Shown here: positions 41,943-51,076 of the stretch, piece after piece
How the letters are laid out: each line of letters opens with the position of its first letter
Position numbering within the stretch: the first letter of the stretch is position 1
Source of the DNA: Blautia wexlerae
GTDB lineage: Bacteria; Bacillota; Clostridia; Lachnospirales; Lachnospiraceae
Assembly (NCBI RefSeq): GCF_013300825.1
Contig: NZ_JAAIMY010000009.1
Span: 1-64,000, forward strand
Direction: 5' to 3'
Length of the DNA: 64,000 nt
Notes under the pieces: model-generated
Databases searched by the model: none
What the model saw: only the letters and a program-made list of their open reading frames with translations
What the model was told of the DNA's origin: nothing
Translations under genes and position numbers: made by a program

Positions 41943-44291
41943 GTGAATAAAAAATATACGATTGGTGTAATGATAGGAAATGCAAATTCTCCCCATACTA
42001 TGGACCTGATGCAGGGAATTTTCCACGCAGCAGAATCTATGAGTGTAAATGTACTGTTTTTCCTTGGAATTCACAGTAGTTATTATTATAAATCTTATTT
42101 CGGAGAAGATGCAGAGGACGATTATGATTATCAATTTAATGCGGCATACGATTATGAAGCATTTGCGGATCTGGACGCACTGATCATTGCCTATGGTTCA
42201 CTCTGTATATTTCTCGATGAGAAAGAGAGTGCTGTATTTCTGGAAAAATACAGAAATAAACCTCGTGTTATTTTAGAGGAGAGGGACAAAACAGGAACCG
42301 CGACTTCGATTATTGCAGATAATTATAATGGAATGTATGCAATCGCAGAACATCTGGTAAAAGATCACGGATACAGGAACTTCACCTATCTGGCAGGGCC
42401 TCATGGTAATACAGATGCCAGAGAACGAAGGCAGGCAGTATATGATGTGATGAAGAAATATGACCTTGAGTTTGGTGCTGACAGGATTGCTTATGGAGAT
42501 TATTCTTCCTGTGTACAGAGTCAGGTGAATCAGTTGTTGGATGCATATCCGGATATGGAAGCGATGATCTGTGCGAATGACGTGATGGCAGAGACTGCAT
42601 ACAGGGAATGCGCCAGAAGAGGAAAAATTGTTGGAAGGGATATTGCAATTACAGGCTTTGATGACTGGGAACTGGCTGAGTCTATGAATCCTCCGCTGAC
42701 AACTGTACTGCAGAATGCATTTGATATGGGATATATGGCAGTGATCGGTGCGGTAGAACTCTGTAAAGGAAAGAAATGTCATTCTATTGTAGTGCCGGCA
42801 GGAGTAAAGATCAGAGAATCCTGTGGATGCCGTGTGGAGAGAAAGGTTTATGAGAAAACTTCCATTCTCGGACAAGAAGAGGGATGGACAGATATCGTAG
42901 CACGTTATCTGGACAGTATGATAAAAGGAATACTTCCGGATAATTCGGATAAGAGATTAAGAGAGAAAACTAGAGAGTATCTGCGAGCTATTCTTAAAGT
43001 AGATTTCCGTATTCCTGAAAGTGAAGAAAATATAAAAAGAAATCTGCAGAAATTGTTTGTAAGTAATCTTGACGGAACGATCAAGGGTCATTCTCTGATG
43101 AAAGTATTTGATCAGTTTGTGGATGAATGTATCCAGAAAGAACTGCAGAAGAAAAGAGCAGACAGGGAAATTGTCCAGAATTTACTTCTGAGAAAACGTC
43201 TGATGAATGACAAGATCATAGCGTATATCATAAAAAGGGAAAAAGAACATTTCAGAACATTTCAGCAGGAGAGCTGGTTTGTGCCGCTGATTTCCAAGGA
43301 TATGCTGTGTCATATGAATGATGAGCAGGAAATGTACAGACGTGCACTTGTAAAGCTCAATGCTCTGAACGCGAAGGCTTCCTATCTTTATGTATTTAAG
43401 GAACCAATTGCTCATTACAGAAACGAAGAATGGAAATGTCCGGATAAAATGTATCTGGCAGCATATCAGATGGGCGAGGAGATTATTTCCTACAAAGAGG
43501 ATGAACGTCCGGAGGTTTCTGCTGTATATGCAGGCAATGGCAGACTCGTGTGCAGAAAGGAAGATGACCAGAATTATGTGGCAACGATTCTCTGTCTGTT
43601 TTCAGGTGAGATGCAGTATGGAATTCTGGTAGCAGAGATTAATCCTGCAAATCTGGCTCTTTTTTATCTGATCAGCAGGCAGATCGGAAATATGCTTCGT
43701 ATGTACCAGATGTCAAAAGAACAGCGCAGAATGCAGCAGAAACTGGAAGCACTGGTCAGAGAAGTCAGGGAGAAGAATGAAGTCCTGAACTTTCTTTCAG
43801 AATCCGATGCGCTGACAGGATCTCTCAACCGCAGAGGTTTTATGGAGAAAGCAGTACAGATGAACAGGGAAAATGCAGGAAAAGAGATGCTGATTCTGTT
43901 TGCGGATCTGGATCATCTGAAAGAAATCAATGACTCTTTTGGACATATAGAAGGAGATTTTGCAATCCGGCGGTGTGCAGAGACTCTGAAATCAGCAGTG
44001 GGAGAAAACGGAGTGACAGGAAGAATTGGCGGCGATGAGTTCTGCGCAATGATTCCGGGAAATGAGGATGACGGACAGAGAATCCGGGAACAGATACGAA
44101 GAGAGAGCGATGAATTTAACTGTGATTCTGACAAACCATATTATGTGGAACTGTCCGTAGGATATCATGTTGTCCGCTGCGGCAGTGAACTGGTAATTTC
44201 AGATGTACTAAAAGATGCGGATAAGGCTCTTTACGAAGAAAAAAAGAAGAGAAGAAAATCTGTGAAGAAACATTTTGAACAGAAAAAATAA
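41943..44291 (+). CDS. Cytoplasmic LacI-like sugar sensor fused to GGDEF (diguanylate cyclase)
   Basis: A 782-residue protein without signal peptide or membrane helices. Residues ~5-290 form a LacI/GalR-type ligand-binding domain (GVMIGNANSPHTMDLMQGIFHAA, YRNFTYLAGPHGNTDARERR, CANDVMAETAYRECARRGK, DIAITGFDDWE), but no DNA-binding domain precedes it. A middle region of about 330 residues follows, then a GGDEF domain with SDALTGSLNRRGF near 620, FADLDHLKEIND and the active-site RIGGDEF near residues 694-700. The usual RxxD inhibition site just before GGDEF is absent. The likely role is sugar-dependent cyclic di-GMP synthesis. GTG start with AAAGGAAG upstream. It follows the GH112 gene by 126 bases with no clear terminator between, so they may be co-transcribed. 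Confidence 0.88.
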   Translation: MNKKYTIGVMIGNANSPHTMDLMQGIFHAAESMSVNVLFFLGIHSSYYYKSYFGEDAEDDYDYQFNAAYDYEAFADLDALIIAYGSLCIFLDEKESAVFLEKYRNKPRVILEERDKTGTATSIIADNYNGMYAIAEHLVKDHGYRNFTYLAGPHGNTDARERRQAVYDVMKKYDLEFGADRIAYGDYSSCVQSQVNQLLDAYPDMEAMICANDVMAETAYRECARRGKIVGRDIAITGFDDWELAESMNPPLTTVLQNAFDMGYMAVIGAVELCKGKKCHSIVVPAGVKIRESCGCRVERKVYEKTSILGQEEGWTDIVARYLDSMIKGILPDNSDKRLREKTREYLRAILKVDFRIPESEENIKRNLQKLFVSNLDGTIKGHSLMKVFDQFVDECIQKELQKKRADREIVQNLLLRKRLMNDKIIAYIIKREKEHFRTFQQESWFVPLISKDMLCHMNDEQEMYRRALVKLNALNAKASYLYVFKEPIAHYRNEEWKCPDKMYLAAYQMGEEIISYKEDERPEVSAVYAGNGRLVCRKEDDQNYVATILCLFSGEMQYGILVAEINPANLALFYLISRQIGNMLRMYQMSKEQRRMQQKLEALVREVREKNEVLNFLSESDALTGSLNRRGFMEKAVQMNRENAGKEMLILFADLDHLKEINDSFGHIEGDFAIRRCAETLKSAVGENGVTGRIGGDEFCAMIPGNEDDGQRIREQIRRESDEFNCDSDKPYYVELSVGYHVVRCGSELVISDVLKDADKALYEEKKKRRKSVKKHFEQKK

Positions 44292-44302
44292 CAGGAAACA
44301 AA

Positions 44303-44353
44303 AACAGGTTCAGATATGAGAGATTGTGTACTCTCTGTCTGAACCTGTTGTCA
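44303..44353. terminator. Bidirectional terminator, GGDEF / trpS
   Basis: A perfect 12-bp stem, AACAGGTTCAGA (44303-44314) with TCTGAACCTGTT (44338-44349), and extra GAGAG/CTCTC pairing inside. On the minus strand it is followed by a strong T-rich tail, so it serves trpS best. Confidence 0.88.
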
Positions 44354-44430
44354 AATTATTTACTTTGATTAGATAAAGGAAGTTTCTGTTTCAATTTGAA
44401 ATATTCACAGGATGGTACTGCCTTACGAAA

Positions 44431-45492
44431 TTACTTAATCAGACTGTTATCGTCAAAGTAGTTGATCTGCATAGCAGAACGTACATCATGAAGTGTCTGA
44501 GCTGCTTTTGCTTCAGCAGCCTTGCTTCCTTCTTTGAGGATTTCATATACATCATCCAGATGCTGTTCCCAGTATTTACGTCTCTCACGGATTGGAGAAA
44601 GCTCTGCCTGGAGTACTTTGTTCAGGAACTTCTTAACCTTAACATCACCCAGACCACCGCGTGTATAGTGTGCTTTCAGCTCGTCCAGATTCTGGTATTC
44701 AGGCAGGAACTCTGCGAAATATTCCGGCTTGCAGAAAGCATCCAGATAAATAAATACAGGGTTTCCTTCCACACGGCCAGGGTCTTCCACACGAAGATGA
44801 TTCGGGTCTGTGAACATGGACATAACTTTCTTCTTAACATCTGCCTCTTCATCTGCAAGATAGATGCAGTTTCCGAGAGACTTGCTCATTTTTGCCTTTC
44901 CATCAATACCCGGCAGACGGAGACATGCCTTATTGGATGGAAGGATGATCTCAGGCTCTGTAAGGGTTTCGCCGTATACGGTATTGAATTTGTGTACGAT
45001 TTCTTTACACTGCTCAAGCATCGGGAGCTGATCCTCTCCAACCGGAACAGTAGTTGCATGGAATGCAGTGATATCTGCTGCCTGGCTGATCGGATAACAG
45101 AAGAATCCAACAGGGATACTTGCTTCGAAATTACGCATCTGAATCTCGGATTTAACAGTAGGGTTACGCTGTACACGTGCTACAGTAACAAGGTTCATAT
45201 AATAGAAAGTAAGCTCTGTAAGCTCCGGAACCATGGACTGGATAAAGATGGTAGATTTCTCAGGATCAATGCCGCATGCAAGGTAGTCAAGCGCAACCTG
45301 AAGAATATTCTGACGAACTTTCTCAGGATGTTCTGCGTTATCTGTCAATGCCTGTGCATCTGCGATCATAATATAAATTTCATCATATAAGCCGGAGTTC
45401 TGTAAACGAACACGCTCGGATAATGAACCAACATAATGTCCAACATGAAGGCGGCCGGTTGGACGGTCACCGGTTAAAATAATTTTGCTCAT
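44431..45492 (-). CDS. trpS: Tryptophan--tRNA ligase
   Basis: Charges tRNA-Trp with tryptophan. 353 residues, class I synthetase: the HIGH-type signature appears as GRLHVGHYVGSL near residue 13 and the KMSKS loop as AKMSKSLGN near residue 200. AGGAGAG precedes the ATG. In the upstream 500 bases I find no T-box specifier stem or antiterminator consensus, so control by uncharged tRNA is not apparent here. Single gene on the minus strand. Confidence 0.97.
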   Translation of the reverse strand: MSKIILTGDRPTGRLHVGHYVGSLSERVRLQNSGLYDEIYIMIADAQALTDNAEHPEKVRQNILQVALDYLACGIDPEKSTIFIQSMVPELTELTFYYMNLVTVARVQRNPTVKSEIQMRNFEASIPVGFFCYPISQAADITAFHATTVPVGEDQLPMLEQCKEIVHKFNTVYGETLTEPEIILPSNKACLRLPGIDGKAKMSKSLGNCIYLADEEADVKKKVMSMFTDPNHLRVEDPGRVEGNPVFIYLDAFCKPEYFAEFLPEYQNLDELKAHYTRGGLGDVKVKKFLNKVLQAELSPIRERRKYWEQHLDDVYEILKEGSKAAEAKAAQTLHDVRSAMQINYFDDNSLIK

Positions 45493-45709
45493 TTTGCTCT
45501 CCTAAAAGTGAATTCCGATTTCCCAGAGAGTATCTGGAAATTCTCAGTTATCCCTATTATAAAGCCTGCGAATGTTACCGTCAATGATTTTGAGAGAATA
45601 AATAGGTATTATGTTACCAGTATGGTTTTATGTACGCTAAATAATACCATATATCTGTATGGTATTATGATATATTGGAAGAGAAAAGTGGTCAGAATCA
45701 AAAAGCAGC

Positions 45710-45869
45710 TATAGCAATTCCAGAAAATAATGCAAGCAATCCAGCCCATCAGAGCGTGAAGTCCTGCGTCAGATATCTTTGCCGTGCGTCAGCACGCCTG
45801 CAGATACCTTCCTTGTCCTTCGCACTCTGCTGAACTGTCTTGATTGCATTATTTTCTGGAATTGCTATA
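45710..45869. mobile_element. 160-bp MITE-like inverted-repeat element
   Basis: The first 26 bases (45710-45735) and the last 26 (45844-45869) are perfect inverted repeats; they start TATAGCAATTCCAGAAAATA. The 108-base interior is C+G-richer than the surroundings, with a GTGCGTCAGCACGC palindrome at 45784-45797 and imperfect internal repeats. It has no open frame of note. The whole element can fold into one long hairpin as DNA or RNA. No clear target duplication is visible at the edges. A GGAATTGCTATA end-like motif recurs at 59806-59817 and a degenerate one near 9320. Confidence 0.75.
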
Positions 45870-45907
45870 AAATTGTGAATAATTATACAGGAAATACATT
45901 TCCATAA

Positions 45908-45936
45908 TTGATAAAAAGGAAAGATTCTGCTAAAAT
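45908..45936 (+). promoter_or_regulatory. Promoter of the Lon-like ATPase gene
   Basis: TTGATA (45908-45913) and TAAAAT (45931-45936), separated by exactly 17 bases, about 60 bases before the ATG. Confidence 0.75.
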
Positions 45937-45997
45937 AATAAGGAATTATACAAAATTTTACACTGAATAAGGATAAGATAAAAGGAGTAAACACACC

Positions 45998-47488
45998 ATG
46001 CCAGTATTTGATTTCAGCGGTGCTTCAGACAAGAAACCAGGTGTACAGTCTGAATGTACCTACACGACTTTCCAGTCCAATGAACAGGAAACATCCCCTG
46101 AGAAACCGATCATGGTTCTTGATAACAGCAGCCGCCAGTGGAAACATCATTCCTGCGGTATTTTTACAAACCCGATCAAACGTACTTCCTTTGAGTTTAA
46201 AGAGGACGATGGAACTTTCGCAGCAGATATTCTCAGCATTGATTCAAGATTCGTAAGCCTTCTGAAATGGCTTGGAGAGAATCACATCAATGTACGTCTT
46301 TCCGGACAGAATCAGGAGAAAGGATATGCAGTTTATAAGATTCGTGAGACTGCATTCGGCGGCGGCACAAAGCTCTCCGCAGAGGACGGATTTCTTCAGT
46401 TTATGATCGAGAGACTTCTTGCAAGCAGTGCACCGGCAGAGATCGCAGAAGACGAAGATGAGGAAGAAACAGGAGATGAAATGAAGCTGACAAGTATTCA
46501 GAGCATCACTGATTTTATGACCTGCGCAGGCAGAACCCTTCCGGACAACATCCGTCTCTGGGCAAGAAGAAACCTTGCAGTTGCCCGTTCCCACGAAGTA
46601 TCTCCGGAGGAAAGACGCCATGCTCAGCGAGCTCTTTCCATTATGATGAATGTACAGTGGAAGAGTAATTACTTTGAAGCAATTGATCCTCAGGAAGCCC
46701 GCAGAATCCTTGACGAAGAACTCTACGGAATGGAATCTGTAAAGCAGCGTATCATTGAGACGATCATTCAGATCAACCGTACCCATACACTTCCGGCATA
46801 CGGACTTCTTCTTGTAGGCCCGGCAGGTACAGGTAAATCTCAGATTGCCTATGCGGTTGCCCGTATCCTGAAACTTCCGTGGACAACTCTGGATATGAGT
46901 TCCATCAACGATCCGGAACAGCTCACAGGAAGCTCCAGAATCTATGCAAACGCAAAGCCTGGAATCATCATGGAAGCCTTCTCAGCAGCAGGAGAATCCA
47001 ACCTTGTATTCATCATCAACGAGCTTGATAAAGCAGCATCAGGCAAGGGCAACGGAAACCCGGCAGATGTACTTCTGACACTGCTTGACAACCTTGGATT
47101 TACAGATAACTACATGGAATGTATGGTGCCGACAGTGGGCGTTTATCCGATCGCTACAGCAAATGATAAATCCCAGATCAGCGCACCTCTGATGTCCCGT
47201 TTTGCAGTGATCGATATTCCGGATTACACCTCAGAAGAGAAGAAGATTATCTTCTCCAAATATGTACTTCCGAAAGTTCTGAAACGTATGAGCCTCAAAG
47301 CAGAAGAATGCGTAGTGACAGAAGACGGTCTGGAGGCTATTGTTGAGAAACACAAAAACACCAGCGGAATCCGTGACCTGGAACAGGCGGCAGAGCATAT
47401 TGCAGCCAATGCCCTGTACCAGATTGAAGTAGACCACCTGACAGGTGTGACATTCAATGCAGAGATGGTAAGAGAATTACTTTCCTGA
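45998..47488 (+). CDS. Lon-like AAA+ ATPase without protease domain
   Basis: A 496-residue cytoplasmic protein. Residues 1-220 are a unique N-terminal region with an acidic linker (EDEDEEETGDE near 150). From about 235 it has a AAA+ module like that of Lon: LDEELYGMESVKQRIIE, Walker A GPAGTGKS at 274-281, a Walker B region VFIINELDKA where the usual Asp is Asn341 before Glu342, sensor ATAND near 390, the arginine-finger segment MSRFAVID, and GIRDLEQ in the lid. The Lon serine-lysine protease domain is missing and the protein ends just after the lid. It may be an unfoldase or disassembly factor; partners are unknown. AAAGGAG precedes the ATG. Confidence 0.85.
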   Translation: MPVFDFSGASDKKPGVQSECTYTTFQSNEQETSPEKPIMVLDNSSRQWKHHSCGIFTNPIKRTSFEFKEDDGTFAADILSIDSRFVSLLKWLGENHINVRLSGQNQEKGYAVYKIRETAFGGGTKLSAEDGFLQFMIERLLASSAPAEIAEDEDEEETGDEMKLTSIQSITDFMTCAGRTLPDNIRLWARRNLAVARSHEVSPEERRHAQRALSIMMNVQWKSNYFEAIDPQEARRILDEELYGMESVKQRIIETIIQINRTHTLPAYGLLLVGPAGTGKSQIAYAVARILKLPWTTLDMSSINDPEQLTGSSRIYANAKPGIIMEAFSAAGESNLVFIINELDKAASGKGNGNPADVLLTLLDNLGFTDNYMECMVPTVGVYPIATANDKSQISAPLMSRFAVIDIPDYTSEEKKIIFSKYVLPKVLKRMSLKAEECVVTEDGLEAIVEKHKNTSGIRDLEQAAEHIAANALYQIEVDHLTGVTFNAEMVRELLS

Positions 47489-47517
47489 AAAACTGAAATT
47501 ATATGTCTGAAAAAATC

Positions 47518-47546
47518 TTGACATAAATAAAAGTTAAGAGTATACT
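47518..47546 (+). promoter_or_regulatory. Promoter of the riboflavin operon
   Basis: A perfect TTGACA (47518-47523), a 17-base spacer and TATACT (47541-47546), about 50 bases upstream of the FMN riboswitch. Confidence 0.88.
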
Positions 47547-47597
47547 TTCAGACATCAGCAGGATAAAATTTAGAAATTGCTGATAAAAATAAAATAA

Positions 47598-47706
47598 GAT
47601 CTTCAGGGCAGGGTGCAATTCCCTACCGGTGGTAAAGCCCACGAGCCGTAAGGTATGATTCGGTGCAATTCCGAAGCCGACAGTACAGTCTGGATGAAAG
47701 AAGATA
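47598..47706 (+). promoter_or_regulatory. FMN riboswitch (RFN element)
   Basis: The conserved RFN core is plain: an ATCTTC (47599-47604)/GAAGAT (47700-47705) closing stem, CAGGGCAGGGTGCAATTCCC, the ACCGGTGGTAAAGCCCACGAG hairpin segment, and CGGTGCAATTCCGAAGCCGAC. It lies upstream of ribD and before a strong terminator, so FMN binding is expected to favour termination and lower riboflavin synthesis. Confidence 0.97.
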
Positions 47707-47749
47707 GTAGTAGAGATACAGAAGAATTAACTGATCTGTGAAAGCGACT

Positions 47750-47785
47750 GCTCTGGAATAATAAATTTATTCCAGAGCTTTTTTA
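47750..47785 (+). terminator. Riboswitch-controlled terminator
   Basis: A perfect 11-bp stem, GCTCTGGAATA (47750-47760) with TATTCCAGAGC (47768-47778), followed by seven T. It is the expression platform of the FMN riboswitch. Confidence 0.93.
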
Positions 47786-47948
47786 ATATCATCAAAGCAG
47801 TTTTAATGATGAAGCAAAAAGTCAGATTCACACGAAGATAATTCAAACAGATATTAATTTACAGGCCCTGGATGTTGAAAGACACTGGGGCTTTTTTGGT
47901 ATCATCAGTACCATCAGAAGAACAGGAGATGAGGGATTGAAAGATATA

Positions 47949-49064
47949 ATGGATATGGAAAAAGACAGGCAATATATGAAAATGGCGTTAGAACTGGCAC
48001 AAAAAGGAATGGGATTTACAGCACCTAACCCAATGGTAGGTGCCGTGATCGTCAAAAGCGGAAAAGTCATTGGCCAGGGATATCACAGAAAATACGGTGA
48101 ACTTCATGCAGAAAGGGAAGCTCTGGCATCATGTACAGAACAGCCAGAAGGTGCCTCCATATATGTTACTCTGGAACCTTGCTGCCATTACGGGAAACAG
48201 CCTCCGTGTGTCAATGCAATCCTGGAATCGGGGATCAGACGTGTGATCATTGGTTCCTCGGACCCTAATCCCCTGGTTTCAGGAAAAGGAATCCGGATTC
48301 TGAAAGAGCATGGGATCGAAGTAACGGAAAACGTTTTAAAAGAAGAGTGCGATAAACTCAATGAAGCATTTTTCTATTACATACAGAATCAAAAACCATA
48401 TGTAGTCATGAAATATGCGATAACCATGGATGGAAAAATTGCCACTTATACAGGCGCATCCAGATGGGTGACAGGCGAAGCTGCCAGAATGCATGTGCAG
48501 AAACAGAGATTGAAATATACAGGGATTATGGCTGGAGTGGGAACTGTGCTGGCAGATGATCCGATGCTTACATGCAGACTGGAAAACGGCAGAAATCCTG
48601 TGCGTATTATCTGTGACTCCCACTTGCGGACACCACTGAATTCCAGAATTGTGAAAACGGCATCAACAATTCCAACAATCTTTGCAACCAGCAGTAAAGA
48701 CCAGCAGAAGATAAAGAATTATGAAGATATGGGTTGTAAAGTTCTGGATGTCCCGGAAAAAAACGGACACATAGATTTAAACAGACTAATGGAACTTCTG
48801 GGAGCTGCAAAGATAGACAGTATCTTACTGGAAGGAGGAGGCACTTTAAACTGGTCAGCACTTGAAAGCGGTATTGTTCAGAAAGTCCAGACCTATATAG
48901 CACCCAAACTTTTTGGGGGAGAAAGTGCAAAGACACCGATAGAAGGAAAAGGATTTCCTGATCCTGCCAGCGCAATATTATTAAAAAACAGCGAAATAAT
49001 CAGAATAGGAGATGATTTTCTTATAGAGAGTGAGGTGAAGAGTAATGTTCACGGGAATTGTTGA
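47949..49064 (+). CDS. ribD: Bifunctional riboflavin deaminase/reductase
   Basis: Carries out two steps of riboflavin synthesis: deamination of the diaminopyrimidine and reduction of the ribosyl side chain. The N-terminal cytidine-deaminase-like domain has the zinc site HAEREAL and the PCCHYGKQPPC motif; the C-terminal reductase domain begins with KPYVVMKYAITMDGKIAT near residue 140. About 371 residues. The start is uncertain: ATG 47949 and an in-frame TTG at 47937, which has a better-spaced AGGAG, are both possible. The gene overlaps ribE by 20 bases, giving tight coupling. Confidence 0.94.
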   Translation: MDMEKDRQYMKMALELAQKGMGFTAPNPMVGAVIVKSGKVIGQGYHRKYGELHAEREALASCTEQPEGASIYVTLEPCCHYGKQPPCVNAILESGIRRVIIGSSDPNPLVSGKGIRILKEHGIEVTENVLKEECDKLNEAFFYYIQNQKPYVVMKYAITMDGKIATYTGASRWVTGEAARMHVQKQRLKYTGIMAGVGTVLADDPMLTCRLENGRNPVRIICDSHLRTPLNSRIVKTASTIPTIFATSSKDQQKIKNYEDMGCKVLDVPEKNGHIDLNRLMELLGAAKIDSILLEGGGTLNWSALESGIVQKVQTYIAPKLFGGESAKTPIEGKGFPDPASAILLKNSEIIRIGDDFLIESEVKSNVHGNC

Positions 49065-49692
49065 AGAACTGGGAACTGTGAAAAAAATAAAAAAAGGAGC
49101 AAATTCAGCAGTATTTACGATACGGGCAGAGAAAATTCTGGATGATCTGAAAACAGGGGACAGTGTAGCTGTAAATGGAATCTGCCTCACTGTAACTGCA
49201 TGTCTGGAAGATGGTTTTACAGCAGATGTGATGCATGAGACATTGAATCGTTCTGCGCTGATTCAGCTTTCTTTGGGACAGCATGTAAATCTGGAAAGGG
49301 CAATGCCTGCAAATGGAAGATTTGGAGGACACATTGTTGCCGGGCATGTGGATGGAACAGGAAAAATCACGGAAATTCGCAGAGATGATAATGCTGTCTG
49401 GTACACCATTCAGGCTTCACCACAAATTATGAAATATATTGTGACAAAAGGTTCTGTAACAGTTGATGGAATCAGTCTTACAGTGGCAAAAGTCTCAGAA
49501 ACAGACTTTTCCATTTCTGCAATTCCTCATACAGTAAAGATTACAGTCCTCGGAGAACGCAAAGAAGGAGATATTGTTAATCTGGAGACAGACATAATTG
49601 GAAAATACGTGGAAAAATTAATAACGCCTGTGAAAGAACAGCCGATAAAAAGTAATATTACACGGGATTTTCTGAATAAGTATGGCTTTTGA
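49045..49692 (+). CDS. ribE: Riboflavin synthase, alpha subunit
   Basis: Forms riboflavin from two molecules of 6,7-dimethyl-8-ribityllumazine. 215 residues made of two similar lumazine-binding barrels; the N-terminus MFTGIVEELG is the family hallmark and each half has a GDSVAVNGICLT / GSVTVDGISLT segment. GAGGTGAAG precedes the ATG inside the end of ribD. Third position in the sequence of the operon's leader, ribD, ribE, ribBA and ribH. Confidence 0.96.
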   Translation: MFTGIVEELGTVKKIKKGANSAVFTIRAEKILDDLKTGDSVAVNGICLTVTACLEDGFTADVMHETLNRSALIQLSLGQHVNLERAMPANGRFGGHIVAGHVDGTGKITEIRRDDNAVWYTIQASPQIMKYIVTKGSVTVDGISLTVAKVSETDFSISAIPHTVKITVLGERKEGDIVNLETDIIGKYVEKLITPVKEQPIKSNITRDFLNKYGF

Positions 49693-49857
49693 CAGAATTA
49701 ACCACAAAGCGGTTATTCGATTGATGCAGAACTGTACAGTGGATGTTTTATCTGCCTGACATGAACCAGATAAGCAGCCAATACGAATGATTTTGCCCCC
49801 CTTAACAACAGAAAAATATATTGTATCAGAAAAATACATTGCATAAGGAGAGAAAAA

Positions 49858-51057
49858 ATGAACGGATTTGATTCAGTAGAAGAAGCTCTGGAAGAACTTC
49901 GGAATGGAAAAATTATTCTGGTAACGGATGATCCGGACAGAGAGAATGAAGGAGATTTTATCTGTGCAGCAGAGTTTGCCACAACAGAAAATATTAACTT
50001 TATGGCAACTCACGGAAAAGGACTTATCTGTATGCCAATGTCTGAGGAATATGTAAGAAAACTGCAGTTCCCGCAGATGGTAGCAGAAAATTCAGATAAT
50101 CACGAAACTGCTTTTACTGTTTCCGTAGACCATATCAGCACCACTACAGGAATCTCTGCGGCAGAACGTTCTGTTACTGCCATGAAATGTGTGGATGAGA
50201 ATGCAAAACCCGAAGATTTCAGACGCCCCGGACATATGTTTCCACTTCTGGCGAAGAAGAACGGTGTTCTGGAAAGAAACGGACATACAGAGGCAACTGT
50301 AGACCTGTGCAGACTTGCAGGGTTAAAACAGTGCGGGCTGTGCTGTGAAATTATGAGAGAAGACGGCACTATGATGCGGACTTCTGAGTTACGGGAACTT
50401 GCCGGAAAGTGGAATCTTAAATTCATAACAATTAAAGATATTCAGAATTACCGTAAATGCCATGATATTCTGGTGGATCGCGTGACGACCACAAAAATGC
50501 CGACCAGATACGGAGAGTTTATGGCGTATGGATTTGTAAATCGCCTGAATGGGGAACATCATGTAGCACTGGTAAAAGGTGAAATCGGAGATGGAGAAAA
50601 CGTCCTGTGCCGTGTGCATTCAGAGTGCCTGACAGGAGATGTTTTTGGATCACAGCGTTGTGACTGCGGACAGCAGTTTGCAGCGGCGATGGCCCAGATT
50701 GAGGAAGAAGGCAGAGGGATACTCCTTTATATGAGACAGGAAGGAAGAGGAATCGGACTGATCAATAAACTTCGTGCCTATGAACTTCAGGAACAGGGAA
50801 TGGATACACTGGAAGCAAATCTGGCACTTGGATTTGCCGGAGACGAAAGAGAATACTACATTGGTGTGCAGATTCTGAGAAATCTTGGGGTAAAAGAGCT
50901 GCGGCTGCTGACAAATAACCCGGATAAAGTTTATCAGTTGGAAGAATTTGGCATCAGGATCAAACAGAGAGTTCCGATACAGATGAATGCCACAGCATAT
51001 GATCTGCGCTATCTTAGAACGAAACAATTACGGATGGGACATATTCTGAAGTATTAA
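49858..51057 (+). CDS. ribBA: Fused DHBP synthase / GTP cyclohydrolase II
   Basis: Makes both riboflavin precursors: 3,4-dihydroxy-2-butanone 4-phosphate from ribulose 5-phosphate (RibB, residues ~1-200, with [11 protein letters not shown] near 23 and RPGHMFPL near 122) and the diaminopyrimidine from GTP (RibA, residues ~205-399, with the zinc cysteines in [19 protein letters not shown] and RQEGRGIGL near 295). 399 residues, the usual fused length. AGGAGAG precedes the ATG. It is 165 bases after ribE; a third copy of the dispersed GAGCGTGT motif lies just after its stop. Confidence 0.97.
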   Translation: MNGFDSVEEALEELRNGKIILVTDDPDRENEGDFICAAEFATTENINFMATHGKGLICMPMSEEYVRKLQFPQMVAENSDNHETAFTVSVDHISTTTGISAAERSVTAMKCVDENAKPEDFRRPGHMFPLLAKKNGVLERNGHTEATVDLCRLAGLKQCGLCCEIMREDGTMMRTSELRELAGKWNLKFITIKDIQNYRKCHDILVDRVTTTKMPTRYGEFMAYGFVNRLNGEHHVALVKGEIGDGENVLCRVHSECLTGDVFGSQRCDCGQQFAAAMAQIEEEGRGILLYMRQEGRGIGLINKLRAYELQEQGMDTLEANLALGFAGDEREYYIGVQILRNLGVKELRLLTNNPDKVYQLEEFGIRIKQRVPIQMNATAYDLRYLRTKQLRMGHILKY

Positions 51058-51076
51058 ATAAGAGTGCAGGCTATTT

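Larger units (their letters stand above)
45493..45997. other. Gap between trpS and the Lon-like ATPase gene
   Basis: About 505 bases. It holds an 11-bp perfect hairpin, ATAATACCATA (45641-45651) with TATGGTATTAT (45658-45668); the folded repeat element at 45710-45869; and the downstream gene's promoter at 45908-45936. No coding sequence was recognised. Confidence 0.6.
47489..47948. other. Leader region of the riboflavin operon
   Basis: About 460 bases that hold the operon promoter (47518-47546), FMN riboswitch (47598-47706) and its terminator (47750-47785), all listed separately. A second, weaker GC-rich hairpin around 47861-47897 ends in a T run close to ribD. Confidence 0.85.

Noticed and set aside
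44488-45390. Plus-strand frame opposite trpS
   Set aside because: Antisense to a clear aminoacyl-tRNA synthetase.
45493-45700. T-box leader for trpS
   Set aside because: No conserved T-box antiterminator sequence or specifier hairpin could be recognised; only an 11-bp AT hairpin is present.
47861-47897. Second terminator before ribD
   Set aside because: The stem needs a bulge and a G-T pair, so it is only mentioned with the leader region and not called separately.
48327-48340. Catabolite-responsive (cre-like) site GGAAAACGTTTTAA inside ribD
   Set aside because: It lies within coding sequence, far from a promoter, and matches only loosely.
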